A stretch of DNA of 11,544 nt, from the NCBI GenBank assembly GCA_900768625.1, contig CAAGDO010000175.1:1-11544 (forward strand), given 5' to 3'. The DNA is from Bacteroidaceae bacterium. Its GTDB lineage: Bacteria > Bacteroidota > Bacteroidia > Bacteroidales > Bacteroidaceae. How positions within the stretch are numbered: position 1 is the stretch's first letter; every line of letters begins with the position of its first letter. Made by a program: the position numbers and the translations under genes. Below the pieces are notes generated by a model, which was not told where the DNA came from, did not search any database, and was given only the letters and a program-made list of their open reading frames with translations. Of this stretch, positions 1-5,272 are shown piece after piece.

Positions 1-117
1 ACAGCTTGCTGTGGAAAAACATTAAAGCCCATTGGGGCATAGCATGCACAGAAAATTGATGATCATTAATGGCTTTGGCGGCCATTAATGTTGAAAAAAC
101 AGCGTGCGGAGCACGCT
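1..117 (+). repeat. Palindrome array, left copy
   Basis: Four short hairpins follow one another. H1 is cut by the window edge (ACAG 1-4 with CTGT 9-12). H2 is GCCC 27-30 with GGGC 35-38. H3 is CATTAATGGC 64-73 with GCCATTAATG 81-90. H4 is AGCGTGC 101-107, loop GGA, GCACGCT 111-117. Positions 1-99 match the reverse complement of 11399-11500 at roughly 90% (about 7 substitutions and 3 single-base gaps, aligned by hand). The array is noncoding and lies downstream of deoC. It resembles extragenic repetitive palindromes; the family name and any mobilising enzyme are unknown to me. Confidence 0.85.
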
Positions 118-173
118 AATGAAGAGATTAATCCAATCGGGTGAATCAGGGTGACGCATTGACGAAATCAGGA

Positions 174-218
174 GCCGCATTTTCTTTTTTGTCTAAGTGT
201 TGCGGTATGCGGCGTTTT
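174..218 (+). terminator. Possible plus-strand terminator
   Basis: GCCGCAT at 174-180 pairs with ATGCGGC at 207-213, followed by G and five T. The 26-base loop is long and T-rich, so this is a weak call. Read on the plus strand it would stop transcripts entering from the left, outside the window. On the minus strand it has no U-run after the stem, so it is not an obvious deoC terminator. Confidence 0.3.
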
Positions 219-268
219 TCCTGTTCTATGTTTTGATATGGGGCGCGTTGAGAACCGGCTATAAAGAG

Positions 269-322
269 CATCCGCCATTATCCATATGTTTCCCAAGGGA
301 AATCTGTGGATGATGGCGGATG
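269..322. other. Long hairpin downstream of deoC
   Basis: The outer arms are 269-284 and 307-322, 16 pairs with one imperfect position (279 with 312). After a four-by-four internal loop, the inner arms TTTCCC (289-294) and GGGAAA (297-302) are perfect. The imperfect position is a wobble pair in plus-strand RNA but an A-C mismatch in minus-strand RNA, the strand deoC is read from. No T-run follows on either side. It may protect the 3' end of the deoC message or be a remnant of a palindromic repeat. The rest of 1-358 holds no gene I can support. Confidence 0.6.
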
Positions 323-358
323 TCTTATTTCCTAAGGTTATAGGGTGGGGAAGCGGCC

Positions 359-1303
359 TTAGAAAGGCTTCATTTCCTGACCCAGAATGTCGCTTACGAG
401 GAGGTTTGCCAAACGGCTGGTGCCGATGCGGAAATGACCGTCGCTGGCAAATTCTTCTCCGAGAATTTCAGCCACGAGGGTGTAGAATTCAACGGCTTCG
501 TCAACGGTCTTGATGCCGCCGGCGGCCTTGAAACCTACCAGATTGCCTGTGAGCTCGTCATATTCCTTGATGGCGGTACACATTGCATAGGCTGCTTCAA
601 GTGTTGCAGCGGGCTCGATTTTGCCCGTTGAGGTCTTGATGAAGTCTGCGCCTGAGTACATGGAAAGAATGCTGGCCTTCTTGATGGCTGATGCGGTTTT
701 CAAAGCACCAGTCTCGAGGATGACCTTCACAGGGGCTTCGCCAGCTGCGGCCTTGATTTCCTGGATTTCATCGGCGCAGGTTTCGTAGTCGCCGCTGAGA
801 AATTCGCCTACGCTCAACACCATGTCCACTTCGTCTGCACCATCGTGGACGGCCAGAGCTGTTTCAACGGTTTTCACTTCGAGGAAGGTCTGTGAAGAAG
901 GGAATCCACCTACCACGCATGCCACCTTCACGTCGTCTGCTTCGAGGCTTTCGCTCACGATTTTAGCGTAGTTGGGGTAAACGCAGATGGTTGCCATGGG
1001 GGGAAGTTCGGGGTGCTCGTCTGCAAACTTGTTGACGTTTTCCGTAAACTTCAATACGCTTTCCTGAGAGTCGGTCACCTTGAGCGTGGTGAGCTCCACT
1101 GTGCTCAGAAGGGTGCGTTTCACTTCGGGAGTGTTATACTTTTCCTTGTTTTCATCGATGATCTTGCGCACCGTTTCGGTCACTGCAGCGTCGTCGAGGT
1201 TGAGATTATATTTGGCGAAAGCCTGTTCGTAGGGGGACTGCATGCCCTTTTCGGGCTGCGCTTCAGCTTTGATGCCAAGGCTGATGTCGTGCATGTTGCT
1301 CAT
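359..1303 (-). CDS. deoC: Deoxyribose-phosphate aldolase
   Basis: This cytoplasmic class I aldolase splits 2-deoxyribose 5-phosphate into acetaldehyde and glyceraldehyde 3-phosphate in deoxynucleoside breakdown. The 314-residue product keeps the catalytic set: D160 in EVDMV, the Schiff-base lysine K223 in FIKTSTGK, and K259 in GFKAAGG, matching E. coli D102, K167 and K201. A C-terminal stretch GTSRLANLL (about 295-303) fits the phosphate-binding end of the barrel. It is about 55 residues longer than the E. coli enzyme, mostly at the N terminus, which as I recall is usual for Bacteroidales forms. The first Met was kept; M4 and M21 are alternatives. It starts 58 bases after the MazG-like gene and is probably cotranscribed with it, as the last gene of the cluster. 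Confidence 0.96.
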   Translation of the reverse strand: MSNMHDISLGIKAEAQPEKGMQSPYEQAFAKYNLNLDDAAVTETVRKIIDENKEKYNTPEVKRTLLSTVELTTLKVTDSQESVLKFTENVNKFADEHPELPPMATICVYPNYAKIVSESLEADDVKVACVVGGFPSSQTFLEVKTVETALAVHDGADEVDMVLSVGEFLSGDYETCADEIQEIKAAAGEAPVKVILETGALKTASAIKKASILSMYSGADFIKTSTGKIEPAATLEAAYAMCTAIKEYDELTGNLVGFKAAGGIKTVDEAVEFYTLVAEILGEEFASDGHFRIGTSRLANLLVSDILGQEMKPF

Positions 1304-1361
1304 AGGATTTGGATGCTTGTTCTTGGGTTTAAAATGGGATTGCTGCGCGGCTGTAGCGGGG

Positions 1362-1709
1362 CTATATGGTCGGCAGCTTGATGTCTTGGTGTAATTTGGG
1401 ATTGTTGACGTGGCGTGTGGCGTCGCGACGGGTTTTCTTTTCTAGACTCTTCTGGAAGGCTAGTGTGAGGTCGACGCCGGTTTGATTGGCCAAGGCCATA
1501 AGTACCCACAAAATATCGGCCATTTCTTCCGAGGGGTCGGTGCTTTCGCCTTCTTTGAACGATTGATCGCCATATTTCCGCGCCATCACGCGGGCGAGTT
1601 CGCCCACTTCCTCTGTGAGGCAGGCCATATTGGTCAATTCGCTGAAATAACGTACGCCGTAGGTATGAATCCATTGGTCAACGGCTTGCTGTGCTTCGGC
1701 TATGGTCAT
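1362..1709 (-). CDS. MazG-like nucleotide pyrophosphohydrolase
   Basis: A 115-residue all-alpha protein of the MazG-type NTP pyrophosphohydrolase superfamily, which cleaves nucleoside triphosphates to monophosphate and pyrophosphate. It carries the metal-binding pattern EXXE then EXXD: E34-V-G-E37 within EEVGEL, and E62-M-A-D65 within EEMADILW, 24 residues apart and so inside the known spacing range. It has one MazG domain, not the two of E. coli MazG, so the substrate is uncertain; a house-cleaning role on non-canonical nucleotides is inference. The C-terminal 25 residues are basic and polar and look flexible. It lies between dtd and deoC, 283 bases after dtd and 58 before deoC. No Shine-Dalgarno sequence is visible upstream of the start. 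Confidence 0.9.
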   Translation of the reverse strand: MTIAEAQQAVDQWIHTYGVRYFSELTNMACLTEEVGELARVMARKYGDQSFKEGESTDPSEEMADILWVLMALANQTGVDLTLAFQKSLEKKTRRDATRHVNNPKLHQDIKLPTI

Positions 1710-1761
1710 GTTTCTTGCAAAAAATAGGTGAGATTTCCCGTGTCGTTTTCGGAGCGTTTAT

Positions 1762-1839
1762 GAAGTCGTCTGAACTTTTCTGACGAAGGTTTGATTTAGA
1801 GAAGTCGTCTAAACTTTTCTGGCGAAGGTTTGATATAGA
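1762..1839 (-). repeat. Two 39-base tandem repeats
   Basis: Units 1762-1800 and 1801-1839 are directly adjacent and differ at three positions. Each contains GTCGTCTGAAC or GTCGTCTAAAC and ends in GGTTTGATTTAGA or GGTTTGATATAGA. The repeat lies in the upstream region of the MazG-like gene, so on the minus strand it would be in its leader. Part of it is complementary to the dtd stop region (1976-1993), and a looser match (1850-1865) could pair with GGTTTGATTTAGA. Confidence 0.9.
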
Positions 1840-1946
1840 GTTTTATCTCTTCTAAATTCAATCTTCACCTTTCTTTTTGGCCGTTTTTTGCCCTTTCATC
1901 GGTCATGTAGCTCGCTCCACTCCCTCTTCAAGGCCCAAAAACGCCT

Positions 1947-1954
1947 CAAAAATA
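1947..1954 (-). promoter_or_regulatory. Candidate -7 box for mazG-like/deoC
   Basis: On the minus strand this reads TATTTTTG, which fits the Bacteroidetes -7 pattern TAnnTTTG. I see no good TTTG at the expected -33 position, so it is a half match. Transcription from here would give a leader of about 230 bases carrying the 39-base tandem repeat. Read-through from dtd is the alternative. Confidence 0.35.
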
Positions 1955-1975
1955 AAGGTAAATCTTGAATTCCAT

Positions 1976-1993
1976 AAAAGTTCAGACGACTTC
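1976..1993 (-). promoter_or_regulatory. 18-base arm complementary to tandem repeat
   Basis: This segment reaches into the last base of the dtd stop codon and is the exact reverse complement of 1762-1779. In minus-strand RNA it could form an 18-pair stem with the distal repeat unit, or an almost equal stem (one G-U wobble) with the proximal unit at 1801-1818. That gives one 5' arm and two competing 3' arms. A regulatory role is inference; the complementarity is seen directly. Confidence 0.6.
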
Positions 1994-2445
1994 TATTCTT
2001 TGTTTTTCGTGTCCATGCAAATCGTTACAGGACCGTCGTTGGTCAGCTGTACCTGCATTTCTGCTCCGAATTCACCGGTTCCAACGGGTTTTCCGAGCGC
2101 TGCCGTCATGCCCATGCAGAAGTAGTTGTAGAGTGGAATGGCCACATCGTGGCCTGCTGCGTGGATATATGACGGACGGTTACCCTTCTTGTAGGATGCC
2201 ATGAGGGTGAACTGGCTGACCACGATGACGTTTCCACCAATTTCTTTGATGTCGAGGTTCATGACCCCTTCTGCATCGTCGAAGATGCGCAATCCGGCTA
2301 TTTTACGGCAAAGCCAGTCGGCATCCGCATATTCGTCGTCGGGCTGGATGCCAAGAAGGATGAGAAGGCCTTGGTCGATGGCGGATTTCACTTCACCGTT
2401 GATGGTGACGGAGGCATTTCTTACGCGTTGTATGACTGCTCGCAT
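1993..2445 (-). CDS. dtd: D-aminoacyl-tRNA deacylase
   Basis: This cytoplasmic proofreading enzyme removes D-amino acids (classically D-tyrosine), and also glycine, from mischarged tRNA. The 150-residue length is typical. The start MRAVIQRV is characteristic of the family. Both active-site signatures are present: SQFTL at 77-81 and TNDGPVT at 135-141, the latter with the Gly-cisPro pair G138-P139 that gives the enzyme its chiral selectivity. It follows uvrC by 84 bases on the same strand, and a candidate promoter overlaps the uvrC stop codon, so it may be transcribed both with uvrC and alone. The stop is TAG. Identification is secure; the exact start is supported by the conserved N-terminal sequence. 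Confidence 0.97.
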   Translation of the reverse strand: MRAVIQRVRNASVTINGEVKSAIDQGLLILLGIQPDDEYADADWLCRKIAGLRIFDDAEGVMNLDIKEIGGNVIVVSQFTLMASYKKGNRPSYIHAAGHDVAIPLYNYFCMGMTAALGKPVGTGEFGAEMQVQLTNDGPVTICMDTKNKE

Positions 2446-2473
2446 GATATGGTTTTAATGTTTGGCATTGTAA

Positions 2474-2485
2474 CCCCTTCAGGGG
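2474..2485 (-). other. Small hairpin in dtd leader
   Basis: CCCC (2474-2477) and GGGG (2482-2485) flank a four-base loop, TTCA on plus and TGAA on minus. It lies in the 84-base gap between uvrC and dtd, about 30 bases before the dtd start. No T-run follows on the minus strand, so it is not an intrinsic terminator. It may be an RNA processing or stability element. Confidence 0.5.
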
Positions 2486-2524
2486 CTTTCCTCGTCGTGA
2501 GGATAGCTGCGGTTGAGGTGATTG

Positions 2525-2557
2525 CAAATTTACGATTTTTCTTCCGTCTGATGCAAA
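2525..2557 (-). promoter_or_regulatory. Candidate dtd promoter
   Basis: On the minus strand TTTG (2557-2554) and TAAATTTG (2532-2525) are separated by 21 bases, close to the Bacteroidetes housekeeping promoter pattern TTTG then TAnnTTTG. It overlaps the uvrC stop codon and the last uvrC codons. A start site just downstream would give a leader of about 70 bases containing the hairpin at 2474-2485. Confidence 0.5.
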
Positions 2558-4365
2558 GACGTATGCAGTTTTTCGCCTCTTGCCTTTCCCAATACTTCCT
2601 GAAGTTCACCTAGAGTGGCTTCTTTGATGCGCTTCACGCTCTTGAATTGCTTCAGCAGGAGCTGTTTGCTGGCTGGTCCGATGCCGGGAATGGCATCGAG
2701 TTCCGAGGCCGTCTGACGTTTGGAACGCTTGTCCCGATGGAAGCTGATGGCAAAACGGTGGACCTCGTCCTGCATGGCTGTCAGTGTGCGAAACAGTTGG
2801 CTGTCGGGTTTTACGCCAATGGTGGCGGGCGGAAATCCGTAGAGCATTTCGCGCGTGCGGTGGCGGTCATCCTTGGCGAGGCCGGCAATGGGGATGTTGA
2901 GATGGAGCTCGTCTTCGACCACTTCGCGTATCACTTCCATTTGGCCCTTTCCGCCGTCGGCAATGATGAGGTCTGGCAGTTCCTCTCCTTCTTCGTTCAA
3001 TCGTGTGTAGCGGCGACGGACGACCTCTTTCATCGATGCGTAATCGTCGGGGCCTGTTACGGTGCGGATGTTGTACTTCCGATACTTCGATTTGGCGGGT
3101 TTCAGTTTTTCAAACACCACGCATGCCGCCACAGCATCCTCTCCACTGATGTTGGAATTGTCGAAAAGTTCGATGTGAAGGGGTAGTTTGGGGAGTCCAA
3201 GGTCTTTTTGGATTTCCTTCATCAGTCGCACTTGCTTCTGTTCCGGATTCAACTTTTCGGCTTGCTTGAGGCGGTCGAATTTGTATTGCTTTACGTTGAG
3301 TTTGGAAAGGTCGAGCAACTTTCGTTTGTCGCCCTTTTGGGGGATGGTCTGTTCCACCATTCCATCGGGGAGGTCCACAGGGAAAGGCACGACGATTTCC
3401 TTTGATTTCGATTGGTAGCGTTCGCGCATTTCAATGATGCCCAAAGTGAGCAGCTCTTCATCGGATTCATCGAGCCGTTTCTTGAATTCGAAGGTGAAAG
3501 CCTGGTTGATGCATCCGTTCGTGACGTGTAGATAGTTGATGTAGGCCACGCGTTCTTCGCTTTCGATGTTGAACACGTCGATATTGTGCATCACGTTCGA
3601 TACGACCTGGCTTTTTGCCCTGAAGTTTTCAATCAGGTCGTACTTCCGTTTCAGTTCTTGTGCTTCCTCAAATCGTAACTCTTCAGCCAGATGTATCATT
3701 TCATCGCGCATCTGTCGCTGTACTTCCGTCGTATTGCCTTTAAGAATTTCCTTGCATGCATCGATGTTTCGCATGTATTCCTCGTGGCTCTGTCTGCCCA
3801 CACAAGGGCCCTTGCATCGATGGATATGGAAGTCCAGGCAGACTTCATACTTACCCTCCATCACTCCCTCGCGTGTCATCGCTGTATGGCAGGGACGGGG
3901 CTGGTAGAGTTTCTGGCAAAGTTCGAGCAAGGCATACATTGTGGGTACGTGGCTGTAAGGACCGAAATATACGGCACCGCGTTTTCCGCGCTGGCGGGTC
4001 TTGAAGATGCGTGGCAGATATTCCGTACTCACCGCGATTGAAGGGTAGGTTTTGTCGTCCTTGAGCAATACGTTATAGTGCGGTTTGTAACGTTTGATGA
4101 GGTTGTTTTCGAGCAGCAGGGCATCCTCTTCCGTGCGCACCACAACGTAGCGGATATCGCGGATGTGCTGTACCAGTAATCGTGTCTTTCGTGACTGCTG
4201 GTCCTTGTTGAAGTAGGAGCTGACACGCCTTTTGAGATTTTTTGCCTTGCCCACATAAATGATCGTCCCCTTTTCATCGAGGTATTGATAGCAACCAGGC
4301 GTTTCGGGCAGATTCAGCACGATGCCTTTCAAATAGGCGTTCAGTTCGTCGTTGGATTGTTTCAT
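2530..4365 (-). CDS. uvrC: Excinuclease ABC subunit C
   Basis: UvrC makes both incisions around bulky lesions in the UvrABC nucleotide excision repair pathway. The 611-residue protein has the full domain set. The N-terminal GIY-YIG nuclease is at about 20-100, with G24-C25-Y26 and Y37-V38-G39 followed by KAKNLKRR. Four cysteines, C159, C176, C184 and C188, match in order and mostly in spacing those reported to bind an iron-sulphur cluster in E. coli UvrC. The UVR motif is at about 213-247. The RNase H-like 3' domain carries D402, D470 (in IIADGGKGQM) and H536, equivalent to the E. coli catalytic D399, D466 and H538. Tandem helix-hairpin-helix motifs lie at about 553-596. It follows apt by 128 bases. 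No truncation or frameshift is seen. Confidence 0.98.
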   Translation of the reverse strand: MKQSNDELNAYLKGIVLNLPETPGCYQYLDEKGTIIYVGKAKNLKRRVSSYFNKDQQSRKTRLLVQHIRDIRYVVVRTEEDALLLENNLIKRYKPHYNVLLKDDKTYPSIAVSTEYLPRIFKTRQRGKRGAVYFGPYSHVPTMYALLELCQKLYQPRPCHTAMTREGVMEGKYEVCLDFHIHRCKGPCVGRQSHEEYMRNIDACKEILKGNTTEVQRQMRDEMIHLAEELRFEEAQELKRKYDLIENFRAKSQVVSNVMHNIDVFNIESEERVAYINYLHVTNGCINQAFTFEFKKRLDESDEELLTLGIIEMRERYQSKSKEIVVPFPVDLPDGMVEQTIPQKGDKRKLLDLSKLNVKQYKFDRLKQAEKLNPEQKQVRLMKEIQKDLGLPKLPLHIELFDNSNISGEDAVAACVVFEKLKPAKSKYRKYNIRTVTGPDDYASMKEVVRRRYTRLNEEGEELPDLIIADGGKGQMEVIREVVEDELHLNIPIAGLAKDDRHRTREMLYGFPPATIGVKPDSQLFRTLTAMQDEVHRFAISFHRDKRSKRQTASELDAIPGIGPASKQLLLKQFKSVKRIKEATLGELQEVLGKARGEKLHTSLHQTEEKS

Positions 4366-4411
4366 AACGGTGACTTGATGGGCGAAAGATGCTGTTCCGC
4401 CCGAAAAGGCA

Positions 4412-4466
4412 GAAAGCCTATAAGTTCGCTTCCATCAATGAATGGACAGTAAACTTATAAGCTTTC
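4412..4466 (-). other. 15-bp stem-loop between apt and uvrC
   Basis: Arms 4412-4426 and 4452-4466 pair over 15 positions. The one non-Watson-Crick position is a G-U wobble in minus-strand RNA, the transcribed strand, so the RNA stem is unbroken there. The 25-base loop holds a second small stem (TCCAT with ATGGA on the minus strand). There is no T-run after it. It may be a processing or stability hairpin that sets uvrC output relative to apt. No other promoter-like signal was found in this gap. Confidence 0.65.
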
Positions 4467-4477
4467 ATCGGATGTAT

Positions 4478-4490
4478 GCTGCTATGCAGC
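4478..4490 (-). other. Hairpin at the apt stop
   Basis: GCTGC (4478-4482) and GCAGC (4486-4490) flank a three-base loop (TAT on plus, ATA on minus), three bases after the apt stop codon. No T-run follows, so it looks like a 3'-end stabiliser or weak pause and not an intrinsic terminator. Confidence 0.5.
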
Positions 4491-4493
4491 GAA

Positions 4494-5030
4494 TTATTCG
4501 TGGAGCGTGAGAAGGGTGGTGATGTCGAGATCCTTGCCAAGGAACTTGCGACCTTCGAGACCCTCCATGCAGAGTTCGATGAGGAAACTGATGTACGTTT
4601 TCTTCGGGCCGAAATGTTGTACTAGGTCGTATGTCGCTTGCATCGAACCGCCCGTTGCGAGAAGATCATCGTGGATGAGAACAACGTCGTCTGGCGTGAT
4701 GGAATCGGTGTGGATCTCGATGGTGTCGTAGCCGTATTCTTTGAGATATGTGGCCTTACGGGTTTCTCCGGGAAGCTTGCCCGGTTTGCGACACATCACG
4801 AATCCAGCTCCGAGCTTTTCTGCCAGAATGGCACCCATCACGAAGCCTCGGCTTTCAATGCCAACCACTTTGGTGATGCCTTTATCCTTATAAATGCGAA
4901 CCAATTCATCGGTCATTTCCTTCAGACAGGCGGGATTCTTGAATAAGGTGCTGACATCCTTGAAGTGGATGCCCGGTTTTGGGAAGTCGGGTATGTTTCT
5001 CAGATTGTCGAGTAACAGCTTGGAATTCAT
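4494..5030 (-). CDS. apt: Adenine phosphoribosyltransferase
   Basis: Apt joins adenine to phosphoribosyl pyrophosphate to make AMP in purine salvage, in the cytoplasm. The 178-residue protein shows the type I phosphoribosyltransferase fold: GIESRGF at 57-63, the flexible loop RKPGKLP at 81-87, and the PRPP-binding signature VVLIHDDLLATGGSM at 116-130 with its acidic pair D121-D122. FPKPGIHFKDV near the N terminus is typical of bacterial Apt. It sits between mnmG (242-base gap upstream) and uvrC (128-base gap downstream) on the same strand. I found no convincing TAnnTTTG promoter in the upstream gap, so transcription from mnmG is the simplest reading. Confidence 0.97.
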   Translation of the reverse strand: MNSKLLLDNLRNIPDFPKPGIHFKDVSTLFKNPACLKEMTDELVRIYKDKGITKVVGIESRGFVMGAILAEKLGAGFVMCRKPGKLPGETRKATYLKEYGYDTIEIHTDSITPDDVVLIHDDLLATGGSMQATYDLVQHFGPKKTYISFLIELCMEGLEGRKFLGKDLDITTLLTLHE

Positions 5031-5063
5031 AACTGATTGATTTTAAGTACTGATAACGCCACT

Positions 5064-5079
5064 TGTTTCACGTGGAACG
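5064..5079 (-). other. Candidate parS centromere site
   Basis: On the minus strand the 16 bases read CGTTCCACGTGAAACA. The bacterial parS consensus as I know it is TGTTNCACGTGAAACA, so only the weakly conserved first base differs. ParB binds parS near replication origins and spreads to organise and segregate the chromosome. The site is intergenic (apt-mnmG), and mnmG (gidA) is a classic origin-proximal gene in many bacteria. No parA or parB gene is in the window, so function is inferred from the match. Binding by another regulator to this CACGTG palindrome is the alternative. Confidence 0.6.
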
Positions 5080-5123
5080 CGAAGCAAAACACCGATGAAA
5101 AGGCGTTTTTTTAGCGATATGCT

Positions 5124-5142
5124 GGTTTGATTTAGAGTTTTA
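5124..5142. repeat. Third copy of GGTTTGATTTAGAG motif
   Basis: The 19 bases GGTTTGATTTAGAGTTTTA recur at 1827-1845 with one difference, and the first 14 recur exactly at 1788-1801. All copies have the same orientation and lie upstream of minus-strand genes (apt here, the MazG-like gene there). It may be a dispersed repeat fragment or a shared binding site. Confidence 0.6.
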
Positions 5143-5272
5143 CTTTAACTTGAAGTCTTGGATGTCTGATCGGCTCTATGGCCACTCCTCGTTCCATGCC
5201 AGATGATGACTCAAAGCGGCTCTTGAATTCATCGCTTGCCGAAACGGAGGAATGAAATGCTAACGCTCGGTT

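Noticed and set aside
1..117. The palindromes as integron attC sites
   Set aside because: GTTGAAA does not fit the core site GTTRRRY, no integrase gene is present, and the hairpins are not arranged between gene cassettes.
1362..1709. A MazEF-type toxin-antitoxin role for the MazG-like gene
   Set aside because: No mazE or mazF gene is adjacent; both neighbours are housekeeping genes.
1764..1773. GTCGTCTGAA as a DNA uptake sequence of the Neisseria type
   Set aside because: It resembles some Neisseriaceae uptake dialects, but all genes here are of Bacteroidetes type and the few copies are confined to one 230-base gap.
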